This document shows positions 37,008 through 46,076 of a stretch of DNA of 64,000 nucleotides, piece by piece (the first letter of the stretch is position 1; each line of letters starts with the position of its first letter). A program made the translations under genes and the position numbers. Source of the stretch: Mangrovimonas aestuarii (GTDB lineage Bacteria; Bacteroidota; Bacteroidia; Flavobacteriales; Flavobacteriaceae); the NCBI RefSeq assembly GCF_028767185.1, contig NZ_JARACK010000001.1:186001-250000 (forward strand), written 5' to 3'. The notes beneath the pieces are model-generated. The model saw only the letters and a list, made by a program, of their open reading frames with translations, had not been told where the DNA came from and made no database searches.

Positions 37008-38369
37008 TTAATAATGGAAATGTTCACTTTCTTTAATGTAAGGGCTACCCTTAGCTAACAATGGCGCCTTGGTCAATGCTGTAAACACAACTAGCATAAA
37101 CAACCCTCCAAAAAGGAATATCGCACCAATTTCAGGAATTCCAATGAACCATCTGTCTCCAACTGTTGCAGGCATAATCATGTTGAACACATCGATGTAG
37201 TGACCAGCTAGGATGATAACACCAGCCATAACAACAAACCAAGGAATACGTTTGTAGTCGCTGTTCATCAACACCAATACAGGGAATATGAAGTTCATTG
37301 CTAACATTCCGAAGAACGGTAATCTATAGTCTTCAATTCTTGTTACGAAGTATGTAACCTCTTCTGGTATATCTGAATACCAGATTAACATAAATTGAGA
37401 GAACCATAAGTATGTCCAGAAGATAGAAATACCGAACATAAACTTAGCAAGGTCATGCAAATGACTATCGTTAACGAAGTCCAATAAACCTTTTGATTTA
37501 AGGTAGATTGAGATCAATGCGATAACAGTAATACCACTAACAAACATACTTGCAAATACATACCATCCAAAAAGAGTTGAGAACCAGTGAGGATCAACAC
37601 TCATAATCCAATCCCAAGACATAATAGATTCTGAAACGATATAGAATACTAAGAATGCCGCTGAGATACGGAATAATTTCTTATAGTTTGAATTATCGTT
37701 AGCTTCATCTTGCGCCAAAGAGAACTTACGGGCAAAGAAGCGATAAGTACTCCATCCTGCGATGAATATCAATCCACGGATAACAAATCCAGTTAAGTTT
37801 AAGAAACCTGATTTACCTTGGATTAATTTATCGTGAGCAACAACCTCTGGGTCCATCCAAACAAAAATGTTATAGTGACCTACTGTACCAGAAAGTACTG
37901 CTATACCTAATACGATAAGTGCACCCGGTAATACATAAGAAGTAATACCTTCCATTACGCGGAACAATACTGGAGACCATCCTGCTTGAGCTGCATGCTG
38001 AATAGCATAAAAAGCAAGAACACCCAAAGAAATCATCATAAAGAAGAATGCTGCAACATAGATAGCAGACCAAGGCCTGTTCTGCATTTGGTGCATTACG
38101 TGCTCTGCGTGAGCATCACCATGATGAGCATCTTCGTGGGCACCTTCACCATGAGCAGTAGCTGCATCATGAGAATCATGAGCATCTGACACTTGATGTG
38201 TTGGTTCTTCAGCATGACCTCCGCCGTGATGCGCAGCTTCCTCTGCCAAGATTGTTTTTACTTCATCTAAAGATCCAGGGGCGGACATAAATCCGTAAAC
38301 AACACCTAACAACCCTAAAACCATTAGAATGATAGAAAATGTCTTTAATCTATTTGAAAACGTATACAT
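37008..38369 (-). CDS. actF: Alternative complex III subunit ActF (quinol:cytochrome c oxidoreductase membrane subunit)
   Basis: A 453-residue NrfD/PsrC-related membrane subunit of alternative complex III, with about ten hydrophobic helices. Signature segments include WDWIMSVDPHWFSTLFGWYV and FWTYLWFSQFMLIWYSDIPEE. Between helix 1 and helix 2 (residues about 41-92) lies a histidine-rich, mostly hydrophilic insert with about 13 histidines (for example GEGAHEDAHHGDAHAEH). The insert is likely to face the periplasm if helix 1 is N-in. Role: helps pass electrons and perhaps protons between quinol and cytochrome c. It is between actE and cox2. Confidence 0.92.
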   Translation of the reverse strand: MYTFSNRLKTFSIILMVLGLLGVVYGFMSAPGSLDEVKTILAEEAAHHGGGHAEEPTHQVSDAHDSHDAATAHGEGAHEDAHHGDAHAEHVMHQMQNRPWSAIYVAAFFFMMISLGVLAFYAIQHAAQAGWSPVLFRVMEGITSYVLPGALIVLGIAVLSGTVGHYNIFVWMDPEVVAHDKLIQGKSGFLNLTGFVIRGLIFIAGWSTYRFFARKFSLAQDEANDNSNYKKLFRISAAFLVFYIVSESIMSWDWIMSVDPHWFSTLFGWYVFASMFVSGITVIALISIYLKSKGLLDFVNDSHLHDLAKFMFGISIFWTYLWFSQFMLIWYSDIPEEVTYFVTRIEDYRLPFFGMLAMNFIFPVLVLMNSDYKRIPWFVVMAGVIILAGHYIDVFNMIMPATVGDRWFIGIPEIGAIFLFGGLFMLVVFTALTKAPLLAKGSPYIKESEHFHY

Positions 38370-38392
38370 ATCTATTATTTTCTTTATCTATC

Positions 38393-38950
38393 TTACTTTT
38401 CTAAATCTGCTTTTAACTGTAGTACATAAGCAACCACTTGCCAACGCTCTTCTTCATTAAGTTGGTTTCTATAAGAACCCATTGCGTTTTTCCCATAATA
38501 AATGGTGTGGTAAATACTACCTTCGGTAATGGCACGTCCAGCGTCATCGTAACTAGGGATACCAAGAATCTTCTCTCTTTTTACCAAGTTACCTTGCCCG
38601 TTACCTTTGTTACCGTGGCAAATTCCACAGTAGATGTCATAAAGTTCCTTTCCTCTTGCAAGGTCAACCATAGTAGAATCCAAAGGACTGGTCAAAGAAG
38701 CTTTGGCCAACTCAAATCCTTCAGTAGTATTTGCAATATCAAAAGGGATGTGACCTCTTGCAATAGTACCTTCTGCTGGCAATTGTGCCTCAACACCATT
38801 GTTAAATGCTGTTGATTCACCATAAGTTTCGTATCCTACTGGTTCGTACATGTTAGGCATGAACTGGTAGTTTGGTCTGCTGTTTTTCTGGCAAGACACT
38901 ACCATTGTTAATCCTAATGCTAATACGCTATATTTAATTAAGCCTTTCAT
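38393..38950 (-). CDS. actE: Alternative complex III monoheme cytochrome subunit ActE
   Basis: A 185-residue lipoprotein monoheme cytochrome c. Lipobox TMVVSC gives a lipidated cysteine at about residue 20. The heme-binding motif is CGICHGNKGNGQG and the methionine ligand is probably in YGKNAMGSYRNQL. It carries electrons from the complex towards the oxidase. Eight bases separate its start from the actD stop region. Confidence 0.94.
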   Translation of the reverse strand: MKGLIKYSVLALGLTMVVSCQKNSRPNYQFMPNMYEPVGYETYGESTAFNNGVEAQLPAEGTIARGHIPFDIANTTEGFELAKASLTSPLDSTMVDLARGKELYDIYCGICHGNKGNGQGNLVKREKILGIPSYDDAGRAITEGSIYHTIYYGKNAMGSYRNQLNEEERWQVVAYVLQLKADLEK

Positions 38951-38957
38951 ACTGATA

Positions 38958-39488
38958 TTATGCTTTATCTACTATGTTAATTTCTACGGCTCCAGTTTCT
39001 TTCAATAATGAAGCCAATTCTTCTTCATTTCCATGTACAGGGATCTCCATAAGAAAGTGATCGTCTGTAGTACGTGGATCTGGGTTTTCAGCTTCTTTAA
39101 ATGGCCACATTTTACTACGTAGGTAGAAAGTGATTACCATTAAGTGAGCTGCAAAGAATACTGTCATCTCGAACATAACAGGTACAAATGCAGGCATATT
39201 TTCCAAGAAACTAAAACTTGGCTTACCACCAATATTTTGTGGCCAGTCTTTAATCATGATGAAGTAAAGCATTGTTGTCGCAACAGAAAGCCCTACCAAT
39301 CCGTAAAGGAAAGATGTAATAGCGATACGTGTTGGTGCCAATCCCATAGCTTTATCCAATCCGTGTACTGGGAATGGAGTGTACACTTCTTCTATATGAT
39401 GTTTCTCAGCTCTTACCTTCTTCACTGCCGACATTAACACATCGTCGTCAGTATATATAGCGTGAATTACTTTTGATGAAGATTCCAT
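38958..39488 (-). CDS. actD: Alternative complex III subunit ActD (DUF3341)
   Basis: A 176-residue protein with two transmembrane helices (ITSFLYGLVGLSVATTMLYF and VFFAAHLMVITFYL). The DUF3341 core is visible (VIHAIYTDDDVLMSAVKKV, EVYTPFPVHGLDKAMG, PRTTDDHFLMEIPVHG). ATG 39488 (MESSSKVIHA) is preferred over the TTG at 39497, which touches the actC stop. It stabilises the membrane part of the complex. Confidence 0.93.
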   Translation of the reverse strand: MESSSKVIHAIYTDDDVLMSAVKKVRAEKHHIEEVYTPFPVHGLDKAMGLAPTRIAITSFLYGLVGLSVATTMLYFIMIKDWPQNIGGKPSFSFLENMPAFVPVMFEMTVFFAAHLMVITFYLRSKMWPFKEAENPDPRTTDDHFLMEIPVHGNEEELASLLKETGAVEINIVDKA

Positions 39489-39497
39489 ATGCTGCAA

Positions 39498-40949
39498 TTA
39501 GTTTTTAGAGTTGTTAACTTGACTTCCAGAAGTACGTGCGTCAGACCCAGTTCCTACTAGGCTTCCACCTGCTTCTCTAATCTTCTTGTAACGCTCACCA
39601 GATGACTTCAAGATAGTCTTAACCTCTGCTTGTGCAATTACTGGGAATGTTCTTGAGTATAATAAGAACAATACAAAGAAGAATCCAATCGTTCCTATGA
39701 ATATTCCAATGTCTACAAATGTAGGTGAGAACATAGTCCATGACGATGGAAGGTAGTCACGGTGTAATGAGGTTACGATAATTACGAAACGCTCGAACCA
39801 CATTCCTATGTTTACTACTATAGAGATAAAGAATGAGAACATGATACTTGTTCTAAGTTTCTTGAACCACATAAACTGTGGAGAGAACACATTACAAGTC
39901 ATCATCGCCCAGTAAGCCCACCAGTAAGGTCCTGTAGCCCTGTTAAGGAAAGCATATTGTTCATACTCTACTCCAGAATACCATGCAATAAATAACTCAG
40001 TGATATAAGCCACACCTACTATAGAACCAGTAATCATGATTACGATGTTCATCAATTCGATGTGTTGTACAGTAATATAATCTTCAAGGTTGCAAACCTT
40101 TCTCATTATAATAAGAAGGGTGTTTACCATTGCGAATCCAGAGAAAATCGCTCCAGCAACGAAGTAAGGTGGGAAGATGGTAGTGTGCCATCCAGGAATC
40201 ACCGATGTTGCGAAGTCAAACGATACGATAGTGTGTACAGAAAGTACAAGTGGTGTTGCTAATCCTGCAAGTACCAAAGATACTTCTTCAAAACGTTGCC
40301 AGTCTTTAGCTCTTCCTGTCCATCCGAAACTCAACAAGCTGTAGATTTTCTTTTGGAAAGGCTTCACAGCACGGTCACGGATCATTGCGAAGTCAGGTAA
40401 TAAACCAGTCCACCAGAATACTAATGATACCGATAAATATGTTGAAATCGCGAACACGTCCCAAAGAAGTGGTGAGTTAAAGTTAACCCAAAGCGATCCA
40501 AATTGGTTGGGGATTGGTAATACCCAGTATCCTAACCATGGACGACCCATGTGGATAATTGGAAACAATCCCGCCTGAACTACCGAGAAGATTGTCATCG
40601 CCTCTGCAGAACGGTTAATCGCCATTCTCCATTTTTGACGGAATAACAATAATACCGCAGAAATAAGAGTTCCTGCGTGACCAATACCTACCCACCAAAC
40701 GAAGTTAGTGATATCCCAGGCCCAGCCTACTGTCTTGTTTAATCCCCAGGTACCAATACCTGTTGACACGGTATACAATATACATCCAATCCCCCAAAGA
40801 AAAGCTACCAAAGCGATAGAAAAAACTATCCACCATTGCTTATTGGCTCTTCCTTCTACAGGGCGTGCTACGTCTACGGTAACATCATGATATGATTTTT
40901 CCCCTGTAACTAAAGGTCTTCTAATAGGTGCTTCGTAATGAGACGCCAT
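39498..40949 (-). CDS. actC: Alternative complex III subunit ActC (NrfD-like)
   Basis: A 483-residue quinol-binding membrane protein of the NrfD/PsrC family with about ten transmembrane helices. Recognisable stretches: VWWVGIGHAGTLISAVLLLF near the second helix and PGWHTTIFPPYFVAGAIFSG in the middle. It forms with ActB the quinol-oxidising unit. It follows actB by 34 bases. Confidence 0.95.
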   Translation of the reverse strand: MASHYEAPIRRPLVTGEKSYHDVTVDVARPVEGRANKQWWIVFSIALVAFLWGIGCILYTVSTGIGTWGLNKTVGWAWDITNFVWWVGIGHAGTLISAVLLLFRQKWRMAINRSAEAMTIFSVVQAGLFPIIHMGRPWLGYWVLPIPNQFGSLWVNFNSPLLWDVFAISTYLSVSLVFWWTGLLPDFAMIRDRAVKPFQKKIYSLLSFGWTGRAKDWQRFEEVSLVLAGLATPLVLSVHTIVSFDFATSVIPGWHTTIFPPYFVAGAIFSGFAMVNTLLIIMRKVCNLEDYITVQHIELMNIVIMITGSIVGVAYITELFIAWYSGVEYEQYAFLNRATGPYWWAYWAMMTCNVFSPQFMWFKKLRTSIMFSFFISIVVNIGMWFERFVIIVTSLHRDYLPSSWTMFSPTFVDIGIFIGTIGFFFVLFLLYSRTFPVIAQAEVKTILKSSGERYKKIREAGGSLVGTGSDARTSGSQVNNSKN

Positions 40950-40983
40950 AATCCTTTTATAATTATTTCTTAATTCGTTTTAC

Positions 40984-43900
40984 TTATGCTTCTGTTGTAT
41001 TTCTCACCTTAGTTTGGTAAATCACGTTAGGTTTAGTTCCTACGTGCTCCAATAAGTGATACATACGATTATCTTCTTTTAGCTTGGCTACTTTGCTATC
41101 CTTATCATTGATATCACCAAATACCATTGCACCGCTACTACAAGCTGCAGAACAAGCTGTCTGGAACTCACCATCCTTAATTACGCGTCCGTCACGTTTA
41201 GCATCTAGGATAGTTTTTTGAGTCATTTGGATACACATAGAACATTTCTCCATAACCCCTCTTGAACGTACTACAACATCTGGGTTTAATACCATACGTC
41301 CTAAATCGTCGTTCATGTGGTAGTCGAACTCATCGTTTCCGTTGTATAGGAACCAGTTGAAACGACGTACCTTGTAAGGACAGTTGTTAGCACAGTAACG
41401 AGTACCTACACAACGGTTATATGCCATGTGGTTTTGTCCTTGACGACCGTGTGAAGTTGCAGCTACTGGACATACAGTTTCACAAGGTGCGTGGTTACAG
41501 TGCTGACACATTACAGGTTGGAAAGCAACTTGTGGATTGTCTGCAGGGTGCTCCATTTCTCCGAATTCACTCAATGAGCTTCCTAATCCTGCAATATTCT
41601 CTTTCTTCTCGCTATCTCCTGCAAAAGTATCCTCACTAGAGTAGTAGCGGTCTATACGCAACCAGTGCATATCACGGCTTCGTCTTACTTCGCTCTTACC
41701 AACTACTGGTACGTTGTTCTCAGCGTGACATGCAATCACACAAGCACCACAACCAGTACAAGAGTTAAGATCGATAGAAAGGTTGAAGTGGTGACCAACA
41801 GAACGATCGAACTCATCCCATAAGTCTACGTCTGGAGACGTTACAGGTGTTTCTTGGTGATTTAATGACACCATTGCGATTGGATTCCATACTGAATGAT
41901 CTTTAGTATTGAAGATCTCTAAAGTAGTTTCCTTAACAATGTCACCACGTCCCATTAGGGTATTGTGTAACTGAATACAAGCAAACTCATGTTCTCCATT
42001 AGCAGCACTAATGCTTACATTCTGTACGTTGTCAAAATTTTGATAAAGTGGGTAAGCGTTAACCCCTGTCTTCATTTCATCTTTCAATCCAGCAGTTCTA
42101 CCGTATCCGAAAGACAATCCAACAGATCCTTTAGCTTGACCTGGCTGAATGATTACAGGAACGTTCTCTATAGTAACACCGTTAACTGTTACATTAGCCC
42201 TACTACCGTTTAGTGCTCCGTTGGCAACGTGCCAGTTCTTCAAACCTAATGCTTCAGCATCAGCTTTAGAAACGGTTAAGTAGTTATCCCAAGAAGTTCT
42301 GGTAATTGGATCTGGGAACTCTTGTAACCAAGGGTTATTGGCTTGTTGTCCGTCTCCCATTCCAGTTTTAGTATAAAGTGTCAACTCCATACCTTCACTT
42401 TTAGCTGAAGAAGCTAAAGCTCTTGCAGCTTGTCCAGAAGGTGCTTCTGTTGGCTCTGTTGTTTCAGTAGTATCAGCTTCAGAAATAGTAGCAGATACAG
42501 ACGCTACAAATATACCATCGTGAAGCGCTTGGTTGAAAGAAGCACCGTTTAAGATGCTTGCATTCCAAGTTGACTTAATGTAATCGTGGAAAGATCCACC
42601 TTGTCCTGTCCACAACATCAAACAATCTTGTAATTGTCTTGTATCGAACAATGGACGGATGGTTGGCTGCATTAATGCATAGTGACCTTTCTTGATCTCT
42701 ACATCTCCCCAAGACTCTAAGTAATGTGGAGTAGCAGCAATATATTCTGTTAACGATGAAGTCTCATCTTCTTTCATTGAGAAAGCTACAGAAAGTTCTG
42801 TTTTCTTTAATCCTTCAGCAAAATCAGCAGCGTTAGGCAAAGTATACATTGGGTTAACACCACTCATGATTATACCACCTACTCTACCAGCTTTCATATC
42901 AGCAACCAAAGCAGCAACTGCTTTACTGTTACCTTGTCTGATTTTGATTGGCGTTGCAGCATCGAATGCCTTACTTCTTAAGTACTCATTAATTTCGAAT
43001 ACTACAGTTTGTGCATTTACATCTTGGATTCCTGTTACAATCACACCGTTACTTCCAGCTTTCTTAAGCTCGGCAGCAGCTTTACGAACAGCATCCTCGA
43101 TGTTTTCAGGTAATTGACCTGAAACAGATCCACCTACAACGTAGCTATATAATTTAGCCAAGGCAACTTTTTGTTGACTTGGAGTTAATGGTACACGCTT
43201 GTCTGCGTTAGCACCAGTTAACGACATATTAGATTCGAATTGGATGTGGCGAGACATTTTTCCATGCTCAGGAACACGTCCTTTAGCATAGCTGGAGTCA
43301 AATCCACCACCTTGCCAATCTCCTAAGAAATCAGCACCAAAAGATACGATAGTAGAAGCTTTAGCAAAATCGTAGTTTGCCAATCCTCTTTCTCCGTACT
43401 TAGCTTGGTAAGCATCTAAAGCAACAGACTCAGAAACAGCATCGTAAATTACGTGACGAACATTTCCGTATTGTGCCTTAAACTCACCAATTAATTTAGT
43501 AGTAGAAGGGCTGGCGAAAGTTTGCGTCAATAACACGATTTCTTTTCCTGCTGCACTTAGTGCATCAAGTTTTTGTTTTGTTTCAGCATCAAACGAACTC
43601 CAAGAAATACTGTTTCCACCTTTCTTTGGTCCTTTTACCCTTAAGCTGTCATAAAGACTTAAAACAGATGCATTAACTCTGGCATTAGCACTACCATTTG
43701 CAGCAGCCATAGTATTGTTCTCGATCTTTATTGGACGACCTTCACGGGTTTTAACTAAAACACTAGCAAAATCAAAACCGTCTGCCACTGTAGTAGCATA
43801 GTAGTTAGCTACACCAGGAACGATTTCCTCTGGCTGAACTACATAAGGGATTGATTTAATTACTGGCCCCTCACAAGCTGCTAAAGAAGCAGCTGCTGTA

Positions 43901-44085
43901 GAGAAACCTACGTACTTTAAGAAATCACGACGTGTTGTTGATGAGGCTTCAAGGGTTTCCTTGTCTCCTAAAAACTCATCCGTAGGGATTTCATCAACAA
44001 ATTCGTTGTGTTTTAGCGTCTCAACAATTGAGCTATTATCGTTTAGCTCTTCAACACTTTTCCAGTATTTCTTGTTTGATGACAT
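40984..44085 (-). CDS. actB: Alternative complex III Fe-S / molybdopterin-fold subunit ActB
   Basis: A 1033-residue fusion. An N-terminal twin-arginine-type signal (TTRRDFLKYVGFSTAAASL followed by AACEGP) precedes a molybdopterin-oxidoreductase-fold domain (residues about 60-730) and a C-terminal four-cluster ferredoxin domain: CTGCGACVIACHAEN, CQHCNHAPCETVCP, CVGTRYCANNCPYK and CSMCIQM with CSAACSSGAM. In characterised ACIII the molybdopterin fold is empty and only the clusters carry electrons; I see no obvious catalytic Cys or Ser for Mo. It passes electrons from quinol (ActC/F) to ActA. It is 33 bases after actA. Confidence 0.97.
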   Translation of the reverse strand: MSSNKKYWKSVEELNDNSSIVETLKHNEFVDEIPTDEFLGDKETLEASSTTRRDFLKYVGFSTAAASLAACEGPVIKSIPYVVQPEEIVPGVANYYATTVADGFDFASVLVKTREGRPIKIENNTMAAANGSANARVNASVLSLYDSLRVKGPKKGGNSISWSSFDAETKQKLDALSAAGKEIVLLTQTFASPSTTKLIGEFKAQYGNVRHVIYDAVSESVALDAYQAKYGERGLANYDFAKASTIVSFGADFLGDWQGGGFDSSYAKGRVPEHGKMSRHIQFESNMSLTGANADKRVPLTPSQQKVALAKLYSYVVGGSVSGQLPENIEDAVRKAAAELKKAGSNGVIVTGIQDVNAQTVVFEINEYLRSKAFDAATPIKIRQGNSKAVAALVADMKAGRVGGIIMSGVNPMYTLPNAADFAEGLKKTELSVAFSMKEDETSSLTEYIAATPHYLESWGDVEIKKGHYALMQPTIRPLFDTRQLQDCLMLWTGQGGSFHDYIKSTWNASILNGASFNQALHDGIFVASVSATISEADTTETTEPTEAPSGQAARALASSAKSEGMELTLYTKTGMGDGQQANNPWLQEFPDPITRTSWDNYLTVSKADAEALGLKNWHVANGALNGSRANVTVNGVTIENVPVIIQPGQAKGSVGLSFGYGRTAGLKDEMKTGVNAYPLYQNFDNVQNVSISAANGEHEFACIQLHNTLMGRGDIVKETTLEIFNTKDHSVWNPIAMVSLNHQETPVTSPDVDLWDEFDRSVGHHFNLSIDLNSCTGCGACVIACHAENNVPVVGKSEVRRSRDMHWLRIDRYYSSEDTFAGDSEKKENIAGLGSSLSEFGEMEHPADNPQVAFQPVMCQHCNHAPCETVCPVAATSHGRQGQNHMAYNRCVGTRYCANNCPYKVRRFNWFLYNGNDEFDYHMNDDLGRMVLNPDVVVRSRGVMEKCSMCIQMTQKTILDAKRDGRVIKDGEFQTACSAACSSGAMVFGDINDKDSKVAKLKEDNRMYHLLEHVGTKPNVIYQTKVRNTTEA

Positions 44086-44117
44086 ATTGTATAATTGAAT
44101 TACTTCTTATTAAAATA

Positions 44118-45404
44118 TTAATAGTGACATTTACCGCATTCCAGCGCTCCCATTTGAGCTGCCGTCAATTCTTCTACACCGTACTTCTTAGATAGCTCGG
44201 CGTGGATCTTTTCGTAGTATGCGTTGTCTTTTACTTTTACATTTGTTTCTCTGTGACAGTTAATACACCATCCCATTGTAAGTGGAGAGTATTGGTACAT
44301 GATTTCCATTTCCTCAACAGGACCGTGACACTTTTGACACTCAATACCACCAACAGTTACGTGTTGAGAGTGGTTGAAGTATGCGAAGTCTGGAAGATTA
44401 TGAATTCTAACCCACTTTACAGGCTGCCCTTCTCCAGTGAATTTTTGAGCAGTATCATCCCATCCGGCAGCAGCATATAGCTTCTTAATCTCTCCATCAT
44501 AGAACTCTTTAGAATACTCAGCAGTAGTTTCACCATTGTATTCGTAAACTGACTTATGACAGTTCATACAAACATTCAATGAAGGAATACCTGAAGTCTT
44601 ACTTACTCTTGCAGAAGAGTGACAGTACTTACAGTCGATACCGTTATCGCCAGCATGAACTTTATGAGAAAAATGAATTGGTTGTACCGGTTGGTAACCT
44701 TGATCTACACCTACCTGCATTAGGTAACCGTAAATAAAATACCCACCTGCCAACAACAAGAAGATTGCAGTTACCAAAACCAAAAACTGGTTTTGAACAA
44801 ATGCTTTCCAAATAGGAGTGCGTTGAGTAGCTTCTGGCAAGTCCACTCCTTTTGCTTCAGCAAAACTACGGAGAGTCTTATTCACCAAAATCAAAGCGAA
44901 GGCTAACAAACCGAAAAGCAACACTAATGCCCCAAGAATGATTTCGTTTGAAATACCCCCTTTTTGTTCGGCTGGCAAAACCTGCCCTACAGCCTCATCA
45001 TTAGGTTTCGCTGGCTCTGCCGACGTATACGCTAAAATATTATTCAAATCCTCATCTGACAATTGAGGAAATGCCGTCATAGCAGTTTTATTGTAGCGAT
45101 TAAATACGTCGTTAGCATAAGCATCTCCCGACTTAATCATACCTGAACTATTTCTAACCCAAGCGTAAATCCACTCTCGATCTAAACCTTGCTCATCACT
45201 CAACCTAGCCTCAACATTTCTAAGCTTAGGACCTGTAAGATCTTTATCCAAGCTGTGACATGCAGCACAATTGGTGTTAAACAATGATTTCCCCTTAGCA
45301 GGGTCCCCTTCCTGAGCAGTAAGTGTTGTTGAAAATGCTAATAAAAGAATTAATCCTAAACGCTTTAAGCTTGCGCCAAATTGTCGGTGTATCACCTGTT
45401 TCAT
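44118..45404 (-). CDS. actA: Alternative complex III multiheme cytochrome c subunit ActA
   Basis: A 428-residue membrane-bound cytochrome. ATG 45404 is preferred to the TTG-region start at 45449 as it gives a compact signal (LGLILLLAFSTTLTAQ). It has six CxxCH motifs: CAACH in an N-terminal monoheme domain (residues about 34-135), then, after two hydrophobic helices, CKYCH, CMNCH, CQKCH, CINCH and CGKCH near the very C-terminus. The C-terminal five form the pentaheme domain of ACIII ActA. The N-terminal domain looks like a fused class I cytochrome c. It is the first gene of the operon. Confidence 0.95.
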   Translation of the reverse strand: MKQVIHRQFGASLKRLGLILLLAFSTTLTAQEGDPAKGKSLFNTNCAACHSLDKDLTGPKLRNVEARLSDEQGLDREWIYAWVRNSSGMIKSGDAYANDVFNRYNKTAMTAFPQLSDEDLNNILAYTSAEPAKPNDEAVGQVLPAEQKGGISNEIILGALVLLFGLLAFALILVNKTLRSFAEAKGVDLPEATQRTPIWKAFVQNQFLVLVTAIFLLLAGGYFIYGYLMQVGVDQGYQPVQPIHFSHKVHAGDNGIDCKYCHSSARVSKTSGIPSLNVCMNCHKSVYEYNGETTAEYSKEFYDGEIKKLYAAAGWDDTAQKFTGEGQPVKWVRIHNLPDFAYFNHSQHVTVGGIECQKCHGPVEEMEIMYQYSPLTMGWCINCHRETNVKVKDNAYYEKIHAELSKKYGVEELTAAQMGALECGKCHY

Positions 45405-45486
45405 ATTAATGGTTGAATTAACTTCTAAACTTTGGTACGTTTTTTTCATCTATAAAAAGATAAAATACGGTTATAAAAATCTCTCG

Positions 45487-45494
45487 CAAAAGTA
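45487..45494 (-). promoter_or_regulatory. Candidate -7 box of the act-cox operon
   Basis: Minus strand TACTTTTG fits TAnnTTTG exactly; no TTG at the expected distance upstream. It lies 83 bases before the actA start. Confidence 0.4.
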
Positions 45495-45592
45495 ACACTT
45501 ATAGTCCATTTTAGAAATGTTAGTGTTCTGTTAATTGCTAATTTAGAGAAATTCTAAATAATAAAATAAGCCCTATTTTAGTTAATAAGATT

Positions 45593-45600
45593 TACATTTG
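45593..45600 (+). promoter_or_regulatory. Candidate -7 box of the SPOR-protein gene
   Basis: TACATTTG fits TAnnTTTG exactly, 18 bases before the ATG at 45618, so the leader would be about 11 bases. No clear TTG at the right spacing upstream. Confidence 0.4.
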
Positions 45601-45617
45601 TCTTAAAGAACTTGATA

Positions 45618-46007
45618 ATGAAAATATTGAAAACCCACATCGCCATTTTAAGCTTTGCTGCATTGATTTTCAGCACAGAAATAACCTACGCCCAAGAAGG
45701 GACACTTACAATTAATAAGGACGAACGAATTGACGAACTCCTGAAATTGAAAAAGGAAATCAATAATTCTTCAAGTGCAGACCGCTATAGAATACAGATT
45801 TTCTCTGGTCGCCGTAGTGGCGCAGAAGGAGCTAGAGAAGACTTCTTAAAGGCTTATAACCAGTGGAGCACTTCACTAGTTTACGAATCGCCAAACTACA
45901 AGTTGTGGGTGGGCAGCTTTACTACTCGTTTAGAAGCCGATAGAGCACTTAAAGAAATAAAGAAAGAGTTTTATAACGCATTTATTTTCAAACCAAAATC
46001 TGAATAA
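45618..46007 (+). CDS. SPOR-domain secreted protein
   Basis: A 129-residue secreted protein (starting at ATG 45618; a TTG at 45612 would add two residues). The signal peptide ends near ITYAQEG. The C-terminal 75 residues form a SPOR domain: YRIQIFSGRRSGAEGAREDF, VYESPNYKLWVGSFTTRLEA and ALKEIKKEFYNAFIF. SPOR domains bind denuded peptidoglycan glycan strands, as in cell-division proteins. It is a short stand-alone SPOR protein with no catalytic domain. It is divergent from the act operon. Confidence 0.88.
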   Translation: MKILKTHIAILSFAALIFSTEITYAQEGTLTINKDERIDELLKLKKEINNSSSADRYRIQIFSGRRSGAEGAREDFLKAYNQWSTSLVYESPNYKLWVGSFTTRLEADRALKEIKKEFYNAFIFKPKSE

Positions 46008-46034
46008 AACTTTTAATTTTTATCCCATAAAAAA

Positions 46035-46054
46035 AGCGACCTAACTAGGTCGCT
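46035..46054. terminator. Bidirectional terminator between the SPOR gene and infB
   Basis: Stem AGCGACCT / AGGTCGCT with short loop, flanked by A and T tracts, serving the convergent SPOR gene and infB. Confidence 0.88.
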
Positions 46055-46076
46055 TTTTTTATTCTATATAATATAC

